From contig JAVWHX010000065.1 of NCBI GenBank assembly GCA_036639875.1, positions 1 to 11,411 of the forward strand: a DNA stretch of 11,411 nucleotides, read 5' to 3'. Below the pieces are notes generated by a model that saw only the letters and a program-made list of their open reading frames with translations, was not told the origin of the DNA and did no database searches. This DNA comes from JAVWHX01 sp036639875. Its GTDB lineage: Bacteria; Bacillota_I; Bacilli_A; Erysipelotrichales; Coprobacillaceae. Position numbers and translations under genes: made by a program. This document shows positions 1-5,531 of this stretch, piece after piece. Positions within the stretch are counted from its first letter, which is position 1; each line of letters opens with the position of its first letter.

Positions 1-32
1 CTTTTAGACGGGTGAGCTCCTTTATTATACAC

Positions 33-57
33 AAAAAAGCCGCACCATGTGGTGCGG
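33..57 (-). terminator. Intrinsic terminator after the yqxD-like gene
   Basis: Read on the minus strand, CCGCACC and GGTGCGG form a perfect GC-rich stem (40-57) around a 4-nt loop and are followed by six T residues (the A-run at 33-38). It lies 38 bases past the stop of the YqxD-like gene and closes the three-gene minus-strand operon. It is the most GC-rich short element in the window. A TATAAT-like hexamer on the minus strand (24-29) directly after it may begin the next transcription unit outside the window. Confidence 0.93.
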
Positions 58-94
58 TTGACATTTGAATTTAGGAAAACAATAAGAATTTCTC

Positions 95-526
95 TTATCG
101 TTTTAATAAATTATCTAATTGTTCTAAAAATCTTATTTTTACATCATCGGTCCTCTTAGCAGGACCTTTTGTGCGTTGTGATGCTTTACGCATCTTAGCT
201 CCAACATAACGGGAAAACAGTAAACTATCAATATTACTATTATCAATCATTTGTCCAGAAACATGTAAGACAATTGCTCTCTTAGACAAAACCAATCCAG
301 CCAATCCATAATCTTGTGTAATCACAATATCATTTTCTTGAACACTTTTCACAATTGCCATGTCTACACTATCACTACCTATTTCACAATTAATAACCTG
401 ATAATAGTCATCTTCTAACACATGTGCATAATCAATAAAGACAAACATTTCTACATTATGCTTCATTGCCAATTCTTTGATTTCTTGTTTATTAGGACAT
501 GCATCTCCATCAATAATTAATCTCAT
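95..526 (-). CDS. YaiI/YqxD family protein (UPF0178, DUF188)
   Basis: This 143-aa protein belongs to the conserved UPF0178 family (E. coli YaiI, B. subtilis YqxD) and has the family's usual length. The signature DGDACP lies at residues 6-11, SDSVDMAIV at 51-59 and ITQDYGLA at 69-76, followed by a basic segment near 110-125. The conserved acidic residues D6, D8, D55 and D72 are arranged as in PIN-like nuclease folds, so a metal-dependent nucleic-acid function is plausible, but the biochemical role of the family is not established. Its ATG overlaps the stop of the rhomboid gene as ATGA and no Shine-Dalgarno is visible upstream, so translation probably depends on reinitiation by ribosomes finishing the rhomboid gene. 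It is the last gene of the operon and is followed by a strong terminator. Confidence 0.92.
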   Translation of the reverse strand: MRLIIDGDACPNKQEIKELAMKHNVEMFVFIDYAHVLEDDYYQVINCEIGSDSVDMAIVKSVQENDIVITQDYGLAGLVLSKRAIVLHVSGQMIDNSNIDSLLFSRYVGAKMRKASQRTKGPAKRTDDVKIRFLEQLDNLLKR

Positions 527-1095
527 AAAAACTTATTCATTGCAAGAATACAAACAATGCCTACAATCCCACCAACAAAACCTCCTAAATGACCAGTCTT
601 AGAAATTTGTCTATTAAACAAGGTATACATGATATTAATCAAAATAACATTCATATAATTTTGTAATAATTCCATATATACTCCGCCTAAAAGCAAGCCC
701 AATGCAACAATTGCTCCAAAGAAACCATAAACAGTTCCACTTGCCCCTAACGTAATTGCACGATCATGTTGATCCGATATTTGAGAAGCTGTATAACACA
801 TCAATGAACTGAATAACATCGAACATACAATTAAGAATATATACTGTCCTGTTCCTAATAAGGATTCAAACATATTTCCTAGGTAATACATTGCATACAC
901 ATTAAATAATAAGTGTAAGAAATCAATATGAATAAAGTTACATAATACAAATCTATAATACTCTTTATTTTCTCTTACATTAGGAGGATAAAACGCCCCT
1001 AGCTTTAATGCTGTATAAATCTTTTCATCTTTACTTATAAATTGAATATAAATAAATATAGCCACACATATTAATATATAAATATTTGTTATCAT
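523..1095 (-). CDS. Rhomboid family intramembrane serine protease
   Basis: This 190-aa protein has about six hydrophobic segments (roughly 3-20, 57-76, 84-101, 115-137, 145-160 and 168-187) and the rhomboid catalytic elements. The GASG motif at 117-120 carries nucleophile Ser119, His169 sits in GHLGGFVGG, and HxxxN (H61, N65) supplies the oxyanion-side residues. The family cleaves transmembrane helices inside the membrane. It is a minimal rhomboid without an extra cytosolic or C-terminal domain. The start overlaps the stop of the upstream Ig-like gene as ATGA, and its own stop overlaps the next start in the same way, so the three proteins are translationally coupled. The native substrate is unknown. 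The neighbouring single-pass membrane protein is a candidate by position only. Confidence 0.93.
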   Translation of the reverse strand: MITNIYILICVAIFIYIQFISKDEKIYTALKLGAFYPPNVRENKEYYRFVLCNFIHIDFLHLLFNVYAMYYLGNMFESLLGTGQYIFLIVCSMLFSSLMCYTASQISDQHDRAITLGASGTVYGFFGAIVALGLLLGGVYMELLQNYMNVILINIMYTLFNRQISKTGHLGGFVGGIVGIVCILAMNKFL

Positions 1096-1874
1096 TCTGT
1101 AACCGTAACCTTTCTCACGACTTTTCCTATATTACCAGCATTATCACTAACAGTATAAACGATTTGATAAACACCTGGTAATTGATTATTGACAACACCT
1201 TCATGTATCATTCTTGAAGTGATATCACCTTCAATATCATCTGTTGCTTTTATATCTTTTAAAGGATCAAATGCTTCACTAACTTTGATTGTTATATCAT
1301 TAGCCCCTGTAATAATTGGTAAGACTTTATTTGTTTCTACAACAATTTTCACTCGATATGATGCTGATTGATTTTTATGTTCATCCTCAACAATAATCTT
1401 TTCAATATATGAACCTTCTTGATTATATGATTTTTGTTTAGATTTTGTTTTTGTTTCTTCATCATAAAAATAAACAGATGTTTTTGATTGATCTTCTACC
1501 TTTTCAATTAAATCTTGTGCTTTAATTGATTTACCTAATTGAATTTTCCATTCAACTTTTTTTAATTGAACTTTCGGTTTAACTGTATCAACAACTTGAA
1601 CTTCAAATGTTTCTTTCTTTCCTGAATACTCAATTGATGCTTGATACTTCCCTACATTTGTAGATACATGAGAAAGGTTTAATTTAACACTCTTTAATAT
1701 TGTTGGATTTGCATTCACATAAAACCCAACATCTGTTGATATTTTTTCTCCATACTCATATGTAAAAACCAATCTTTTTAATTTAATTGGTGAAACAGTC
1801 AATGCTAGATACACCAATAAAACATCTACCAATAAAAACATTGATAAAATACTTGTGATAATCTTATTCTGCAT
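1092..1874 (-). CDS. Membrane-anchored protein with Ig-like (DUF5011-type) domains
   Basis: This 260-aa protein has a short N-terminal cytosolic tip, one transmembrane helix or uncleaved signal anchor at about 6-27, and an extracytoplasmic beta-rich region. The C-terminal module (about 184-260) shows the DUF5011/bacterial Ig pattern: a TDDIEGDIT segment, a PGVYQIVYTVSDNAGN segment and a closing beta strand. Residues about 100-181 look like a second, diverged copy, and 40-96 may be a third. There is no LPXTG sortase signal, so it is probably held by its N-terminal anchor. I place the start at the ATG at 1874 because GGAGGTG lies 8 bases upstream. An in-frame TTG at 1889 would place this ribosome binding site inside the gene. 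It is first in the operon with the rhomboid and YqxD-like genes. The function is unknown; surface binding or envelope architecture is plausible for such domains. Confidence 0.85.
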   Translation of the reverse strand: MQNKIITSILSMFLLVDVLLVYLALTVSPIKLKRLVFTYEYGEKISTDVGFYVNANPTILKSVKLNLSHVSTNVGKYQASIEYSGKKETFEVQVVDTVKPKVQLKKVEWKIQLGKSIKAQDLIEKVEDQSKTSVYFYDEETKTKSKQKSYNQEGSYIEKIIVEDEHKNQSASYRVKIVVETNKVLPIITGANDITIKVSEAFDPLKDIKATDDIEGDITSRMIHEGVVNNQLPGVYQIVYTVSDNAGNIGKVVRKVTVTE

Positions 1875-1894
1875 GACGTTCACCTCCAATTCTC

Positions 1895-1928
1895 ATTATA
1901 CTACTTTAATATGAAATCTTTGTGTCAA
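1895..1928 (-). promoter_or_regulatory. Promoter of the Ig-protein/rhomboid/yqxD operon
   Basis: The minus strand carries a perfect -10 TATAAT (1895-1900) and a perfect -35 TTGACA (1923-1928), separated by 22 bases, which is well beyond the usual 16-18. Either the -10 is used with a weaker -35 nearer to it, or an activator helps. The -10 lies about 20 bases upstream of the chosen start codon, so the leader is very short. Confidence 0.6.
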
Positions 1929-1942
1929 AAAAACACTTTTAA

Positions 1943-1976
1943 AAATAACATACTCATTTTATAAAGTATGTTATTT
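1943..1976 (-). terminator. Intrinsic terminator of the uvrA-like gene
   Basis: A 12-bp perfect stem (1943-1954 with 1965-1976) with a 10-nt loop begins 7 bases after the TAA stop of the UvrA paralogue and is followed on the minus strand by a U-rich tail. It separates the uvrA-like gene from the promoter of the next operon. Confidence 0.88.
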
Positions 1977-1983
1977 CTTCACA

Positions 1984-4326
1984 TTATAAGTACTTCCCTG
2001 TAATAGAGCAAGGATTTATTGCAATTTCTTGTGGTGTTCCTTCAGCAATAACCTGACCACCATCAATTCCACCACCAGGACCTAAATCAATAATATAATC
2101 AGCTCGTTTCATAATTTGAAGATTATGTTCAATAACAATTAATGTATTTCCTTGTTCGACAATTCTTTCAAACAAAACAAGTAATCTTTCTACATCTAAG
2201 GGATGTAATCCAATTGTTGGTTCATCAATTAAATAAAGATTATGTTTTCCTTTATTCTTTAATAATTCAACAGCAAGTTTTAATCTTTGTTGTTCTCCCC
2301 CAGAGAGAGTTGTCAACACTTGACCAAGTGTTAGGTAACTCAATCCAATATCACTTAACATATCTAAAATATGAGATATCTTTTTATGTTCTTTAAAGAC
2401 AACTATTGCCTCTTCAATTGATAAACATAAAATATCATGAATTGAATAACCTTGATATTTGATTTCTAATATTTCTGGTTTAAATCTTTTACCTCCACAT
2501 GTTGGACATGTCTCTTCAACATCTTCAAAGAATAACATATTACTAACAATTGTCCCTAAGCCTTCACAATGTTCACATCTTCCACCCTTGGTATTAAAAG
2601 AAAAATAATTTACTGGAATAGCTTTTTCTTTGGACTCAGGAAGTGAAGCATAAATTTTTCTTATCTCATCATAGATACCTGTATATGTCACAACAAGCGA
2701 ACGTTTCATTGTTGTAATACTAGATTGTTTCACACAAATCATTTGATCAAATGATTCATCTTGATAATGATCTTTTAAATAACCAAACACCAAACTACTT
2801 TTACCAGCCCCTGAAACCCCAGTCACAACATTAAAACATTGTTTTAAGAAACGGATATCCATATGATGAATATTATGGATATTGATATCTTGTAACTCAA
2901 TATACTCTTGAGATGTTCTTGGCTGATGATCAAGTATACATTGATTTCTAAAATATTGTCCAGTAATAGATTGTGGATTATCTAAGATTTCTTGATATGT
3001 TCCTTCAGCAATCACTTCACCACCATGTTTCCCTGAACCTGGTCCTATATCAATAATATAATCAGCATTTTTCATAACTTCTTCATCATGTTCAATCACA
3101 ATGACTGTATTTTCTCTATCTCTTAATTGTTTTAAGATTTCAATAACACCTTGTGTATCTTGTGGATGCAATCCTACAGTTGGTTCATCTAGAATATAAA
3201 TAACCCCAATTAATGTAGAATCAAGTGTCGCTGCTAACTTCATTCTTTGTTTTTCTCCACCAGATAACGTCATTGTCTGTCTATCTAAATGAAGATATCC
3301 AATCCCTACCTTAATAATTCTTCTTATCTTTGTTTCTAAATCATTTACATATTGAAAGACTGATGCTTGTTGTGATCCTATTTCTTTTTTTAATGCCACA
3401 ACCCAATCATAAAGTTCTTGCAAAGAAATCTGTGTTAACTCAGAGATTCTTTTGCCATGAGCTGTAATTTTTCTACTTTCTGCATTGAGTTTTTCACCAT
3501 GGCAATCAGGACATTGTTCTTGATGAAAATATTCTGATAAAATTTGATTTTGTCCTGTTGGTCCATCCATACGTCTATATAAGTTCTTAATGACACCTTC
3601 ATACTCATCATTACCATTTAAAACAATATCTATCTCTTGTTTTGATAATTCACAATATGGTTTATCAAAATGAATTGGTGTTTTTATCTTCTTCATCAAT
3701 GTTAATTGATAATCTTTATATTGTTTCGGCCAACACTTTATAGCTCCATCAGATAAAGATAAACTTGAATCAATAAGTTTATCATAATTGACTTCCAAGA
3801 CTTGTCCTAATCCAGAACATTTTGGACATGCTCCTTCTCTTGTATTAAAGGAAAAATGAGATCTTGTGAGTTTTTCCATTCTTTTTCCACATTCACTACA
3901 ATACATATAAACAGTAAAATCATGATCATGTTTTTCTAGTTCTTCTTTACAATGAGCAGGATTAATTCTTTTTCCACAATGCGGACATGTTCTTATTCCA
4001 ATCTTTTCATAAATCATTCTTAAATCAGCATAAATATTTGTGACTGTTCCTAGTGTTGATCTAGGATTGGTATTCTTTTCACCTTGTGTAATCACTATTG
4101 AAGTAGATACATTTAAAATTGTCTCAACATCAGGTTTATTAATTCCTTGATATCCAAGTGCTTCTAAGTGTTGACGTTGGCATTCTTGATACAATACATC
4201 CAACGCCAATGTTGTCTTACCACTTCCAGATAAACCTGTTAATACAACAAGTTTATTACGTGGAATCGATACACTTATATCTTTTAAGTTTCCTTGCTTT
4301 GCATGTTTCACAATAATATCTTTCAT
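1984..4326 (-). CDS. UvrA paralogue (UvrA2-type ABC ATPase without UvrB-binding domain)
   Basis: This 780-aa protein has two ABC ATPase halves of the UvrA type. The first half has Walker A GLSGSGKT (31-38), signature LSGGEKQ (354-360) and Walker B IYILDEP (376-382). The second half has Walker A GVSGAGKS (503-510), signature LSGGEQQ (674-680) and LYLIDEP (697-703). UvrA-style CxxC pairs are present at 114/117, 143/146, 167/170, 272/275, 584/587 and 607/610. Canonical UvrA is about 940 aa. Here the roughly 100-residue UvrB-binding insert is missing: the strand ending in CPHCGKR leads within 30 residues to CSECGKR and FSFNTREGACPKC. That is the hallmark of UvrA2-like proteins, linked in some bacteria to tolerance of DNA-binding drugs such as daunorubicin. 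It probably binds DNA but cannot recruit UvrB in the standard way. Its own promoter, a GGAGG 7-8 bases before the ATG, and a terminator make it a single-gene unit. Confidence 0.93.
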   Translation of the reverse strand: MKDIIVKHAKQGNLKDISVSIPRNKLVVLTGLSGSGKTTLALDVLYQECQRQHLEALGYQGINKPDVETILNVSTSIVITQGEKNTNPRSTLGTVTNIYADLRMIYEKIGIRTCPHCGKRINPAHCKEELEKHDHDFTVYMYCSECGKRMEKLTRSHFSFNTREGACPKCSGLGQVLEVNYDKLIDSSLSLSDGAIKCWPKQYKDYQLTLMKKIKTPIHFDKPYCELSKQEIDIVLNGNDEYEGVIKNLYRRMDGPTGQNQILSEYFHQEQCPDCHGEKLNAESRKITAHGKRISELTQISLQELYDWVVALKKEIGSQQASVFQYVNDLETKIRRIIKVGIGYLHLDRQTMTLSGGEKQRMKLAATLDSTLIGVIYILDEPTVGLHPQDTQGVIEILKQLRDRENTVIVIEHDEEVMKNADYIIDIGPGSGKHGGEVIAEGTYQEILDNPQSITGQYFRNQCILDHQPRTSQEYIELQDINIHNIHHMDIRFLKQCFNVVTGVSGAGKSSLVFGYLKDHYQDESFDQMICVKQSSITTMKRSLVVTYTGIYDEIRKIYASLPESKEKAIPVNYFSFNTKGGRCEHCEGLGTIVSNMLFFEDVEETCPTCGGKRFKPEILEIKYQGYSIHDILCLSIEEAIVVFKEHKKISHILDMLSDIGLSYLTLGQVLTTLSGGEQQRLKLAVELLKNKGKHNLYLIDEPTIGLHPLDVERLLVLFERIVEQGNTLIVIEHNLQIMKRADYIIDLGPGGGIDGGQVIAEGTPQEIAINPCSITGKYL

Positions 4327-4352
4327 TCTCTCTCCTCCTTATTGGTGATACG

Positions 4353-4383
4353 ATTATAAACCCTCCTCTAAAAGGACAGTCAA
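4353..4383 (-). promoter_or_regulatory. Promoter of the uvrA-like gene
   Basis: On the minus strand TTGACT (4378-4383) and TATAAT (4353-4358) are separated by 19 bases, starting immediately after the T-run of the preceding terminator. The -10 is about 26 bases from the ATG, with AAGGAGG in between. No LexA-type box was recognised here. Confidence 0.65.
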
Positions 4384-4384
4384 G

Positions 4385-4415
4385 AAAAAAGTATTAGATT
4401 GTTCACTAATACTTT
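4385..4415 (-). terminator. Intrinsic terminator overlapping the SUFU gene stop
   Basis: Read on the minus strand, AAAGTATTAG (4406-4415) pairs perfectly with CTAATACTTT (4388-4397) around an 8-nt loop and is followed by more T residues. The left arm encodes the last two sense codons and the TAG stop of the SUFU-domain gene, so there is no 3' untranslated spacer. Confidence 0.85.
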
Positions 4416-5083
4416 CTTCGATGAATATCTACTACAAAAGATAAATCTTTTTCATCAAACTTTTCTAAGAGTTTTCCAATATCTTCGCATTCTAATTTAT
4501 ATTCCATTTCATCACCATACAAAGGAACCAATTGATAAAAACGAATAGCTTTCTTATTATCCATAATTAGTATTGCTGTTTCATTATTCTTATCCATTGC
4601 TTCAACAAGTCCAATTCCTTCAAACTGATTATTATCAGAAAGTGTTTCATGATTCTCTCCAGCTGCAATAGTATGCCCATACCCTAACCATGTATCACAA
4701 TCCCCTGGCATTCTTGCTAACATTTTTAACCAACGAATTGGCCAATAATTATCTTCTATATCAGATTGAATAACCCAATCTTTAGGTAAGAAAATAACGA
4801 GTTCAGCATAGTTCAACTGATATTCATCCCATTCTTTAGGCACATTCATACGATGAGCTCCCATACCCATAGTCACTAGTTTATAGTAATCATCTTTTTC
4901 ATTTGGTTCTATAATCGCAATATCCACATGAATATCTGGTGATGCAATTTCATGAAAGACTTCTTTGAATTCACCAAAATTTTCTATAATATAATTTTCT
5001 AATTCGTTCAATTCTTTTTCATCATATAACTCAAGATTAAATCCTTGTTTATCCTTCTTCTTAAATTTATCAAATAATCCCAT
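4406..5083 (-). CDS. Suppressor-of-fused (SUFU) domain protein
   Basis: This 225-aa soluble protein has a charged N-terminus (GLFDKFKKKDKQ) and then a SUFU-family domain over about 25-220. The family pattern is visible: HVDIAIIEP (52-60), YYKLVTMGMGAHRM (66-79), YAELVIFLPKDW (92-103), WPIRWLKMLARMP (114-126) and a late GIGLVEAM strand. Bacterial SUFU proteins are mostly uncharacterised, and some are proposed immunity proteins of polymorphic toxin systems. No cognate large toxin is seen here. The start at 5083 is preferred over the ATG at 5089 because GGAGGG abuts the upstream ATG but sits 6-7 bases from this one. It stands alone, divergent from the adjacent small toxin gene, with a terminator on its stop codon. 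Confidence 0.85.
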   Translation of the reverse strand: MGLFDKFKKKDKQGFNLELYDEKELNELENYIIENFGEFKEVFHEIASPDIHVDIAIIEPNEKDDYYKLVTMGMGAHRMNVPKEWDEYQLNYAELVIFLPKDWVIQSDIEDNYWPIRWLKMLARMPGDCDTWLGYGHTIAAGENHETLSDNNQFEGIGLVEAMDKNNETAILIMDNKKAIRFYQLVPLYGDEMEYKLECEDIGKLLEKFDEKDLSFVVDIHRRKY

Positions 5084-5103
5084 AATCATCCCTCCATATT
5101 TCC

Positions 5104-5109
5104 ATTATA
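5104..5109 (-). promoter_or_regulatory. Likely -10 element for the SUFU gene
   Basis: A perfect TATAAT lies on the minus strand about 20 bases before the start codon. No convincing -35 is present at normal spacing, so strength and exact use are uncertain. Confidence 0.45.
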
Positions 5110-5158
5110 TATATTTAATCAAAACATTACCATATCATTGTCATCTTTCATACTAAAA

Positions 5159-5176
5159 TTGAGACAAATTTGAGAC
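5159..5176 (+). repeat. TTGAGAC direct repeat upstream of the toxin promoter
   Basis: TTGAGAC occurs at 5159-5165 and again at 5170-5176, an 11-bp period of about one helical turn. It lies just upstream of the toxin -10 and between it and the divergent SUFU gene. The spacing would suit a dimeric regulator, or the second copy could act as a distant -35 (22 bases from the -10). The role is inference only. Confidence 0.45.
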
Positions 5177-5203
5177 TTTTCTACATGCAAACTATGTTAT
5201 AAT
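5170..5203 (+). promoter_or_regulatory. Promoter of the Fst-like toxin mRNA (RNA I)
   Basis: The -10 TATAAT at 5198-5203 is preceded by TGT, giving an extended -10 that can work with a poor -35. TTGAGA at 5170-5175 is the best -35 match but is 22 bases away. Transcription would start near 5209-5211, leaving a leader of about 37 bases ahead of the toxin ATG. The same TATGTTATAAT string occurs at the M24 gene promoter. Confidence 0.75.
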
Positions 5204-5218
5204 ATATAAGTCATTTAC

Positions 5219-5237
5219 CCTCCTAACAAGAAGGAGG
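5219..5237 (+). promoter_or_regulatory. 5' stem-loop hiding the toxin Shine-Dalgarno
   Basis: CCTCCT (5219-5224) is exactly complementary to AGGAGG (5232-5237), the core of the toxin ribosome binding site, with a 7-nt loop. The mRNA starts only about 10 bases earlier, so this hairpin would be the first structure to form and would slow ribosome loading. The fst mRNA of plasmid pAD1 has an equivalent 5' stem-loop. Confidence 0.75.
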
Positions 5238-5241
5238 TGAT

Positions 5242-5267
5242 ACTTGATGATAGCGATAGTTATGTCA
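5242..5267 (+). repeat. Toxin-side copy of the par-type direct repeat
   Basis: This stretch spans the toxin start codon and reads ACTTGATGAT, A, GCGATA, GTTATGTCA. The partner at 5399-5426 reads ACTTGATGAT, TTT, GCGATA, ATTTTGTCA. The two differ by two extra bases in the spacer and three substitutions. Because the partner is transcribed in the opposite direction, the resulting RNA can pair with this copy and cover the initiation region. Confidence 0.85.
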
Positions 5268-5354
5268 GCTATAATGACTATTGGAGTTGGTTTGATTGTA
5301 AGTGTTTTTACATATTTCATCAACAAGTGGCTTGATAGACATTTTGGTAAATGA
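5247..5354 (+). CDS. Small membrane toxin, Fst-like (type I toxin-antitoxin)
   Basis: This is a 35-aa peptide with one hydrophobic helix (about residues 2-24) and a short charged tail, NKWLDRHFGK. That is the size and layout of the Fst/par toxin family, whose members often show a glycine in the helix and a WL(D/N)xR-type motif at its end. Such peptides act at the membrane when the antitoxin RNA is lost or falls. A full AAGGAGGTGAT Shine-Dalgarno lies 8 bases before the ATG. The conserved proline seen in pAD1 Fst is absent. The identification rests mainly on the surrounding architecture: a hidden ribosome binding site, direct repeats, a convergent antitoxin RNA and a shared terminator. It lies between a SUFU-domain gene and gltX. 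A generic holin-like small membrane peptide is the main alternative. Confidence 0.82.
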   Translation: MIAIVMSAIMTIGVGLIVSVFTYFINKWLDRHFGK

Positions 5355-5363
5355 CAAGCACAA

Positions 5364-5391
5364 AAAAACAGGAGTGACAGCTCCTGTTTTT
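5364..5391. terminator. Bidirectional terminator shared by toxin mRNA and antitoxin RNA
   Basis: AAAAACAGGAG (5364-5374) and CTCCTGTTTTT (5381-5391) form an 11-bp perfect stem around a 6-nt loop. The T-tract on one side and the A-tract on the other make it work in both directions. It ends the convergent toxin and antitoxin transcripts, and the two RNAs carry complementary copies of it. Confidence 0.93.
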
Positions 5392-5398
5392 CTGTGAA

Positions 5399-5426
5399 AC
5401 TTGATGATTTTGCGATAATTTTGTCA
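5399..5426 (+). repeat. Antitoxin-side copy of the par-type direct repeat
   Basis: This is the second copy of the repeat at 5242-5267, in the same orientation but downstream of the shared terminator. It therefore lies within the convergent antitoxin transcript rather than the toxin mRNA. ACTTGATGAT and GCGATA are identical in both copies and the last block differs at two positions. Confidence 0.85.
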
Positions 5427-5434
5427 TCGAGTAT

Positions 5435-5463
5435 ATCTTAGCATATCTAAATATACATTTCAA
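5435..5463 (-). promoter_or_regulatory. Promoter of the predicted antitoxin RNA
   Basis: On the minus strand TTGAAA (5458-5463) and TAAGAT (5435-5440) are 17 bases apart, and the -10 has an upstream TGC (extended -10). Start of transcription is expected near 5428, at the outer edge of the repeat. Its spacing is better than that of the toxin promoter, which fits the need for excess antitoxin. Confidence 0.75.
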
Positions 5464-5493
5464 GTTTTCCATATTTTTAAAACTTTAAACAAT

Positions 5494-5524
5494 AAAGCTC
5501 ATACAATTTATTTGTATAAGCTTT
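5494..5524. terminator. Hairpin terminator after gltX
   Basis: AAAGCT/AGCTTT (5494-5499, 5519-5524) and ATACAA/TTGTAT (5501-5506, 5512-5517) form a stem with one C-A mismatch and a 5-nt loop, starting 8 bases past the gltX stop. The minus-strand tail is only moderately U-rich, while the plus-strand side has a clean T-run, so it may work both ways. It would shield the antitoxin promoter from gltX read-through. Confidence 0.75.
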
Positions 5525-5531
5525 TTTACTC

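Larger units (their letters stand above)
5362..5428 (-). ncRNA. Predicted antitoxin RNA (RNA II-like) of the Fst-type locus
   Basis: A minus-strand transcript starting near 5428 would read through the complement of the 5399-5426 repeat and stop at the bidirectional hairpin, giving an RNA of about 68 nt. RNA II of pAD1 par is of similar size. Its 5' half is complementary to the toxin mRNA around the start codon, with small bulges, and its 3' hairpin is fully complementary to the toxin-mRNA terminator. Both contact regions needed for a trans-pairing antitoxin are therefore present. The exact ends are inferred from the promoter and terminator, not mapped. Confidence 0.8.

Noticed and set aside
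1875..1889. TTG at 1889 as the start of the Ig-like protein
   Set aside because: The TTGGAGGTG stretch is the ribosome binding site of the ATG at 1874, and the extra five residues would come from translating it.
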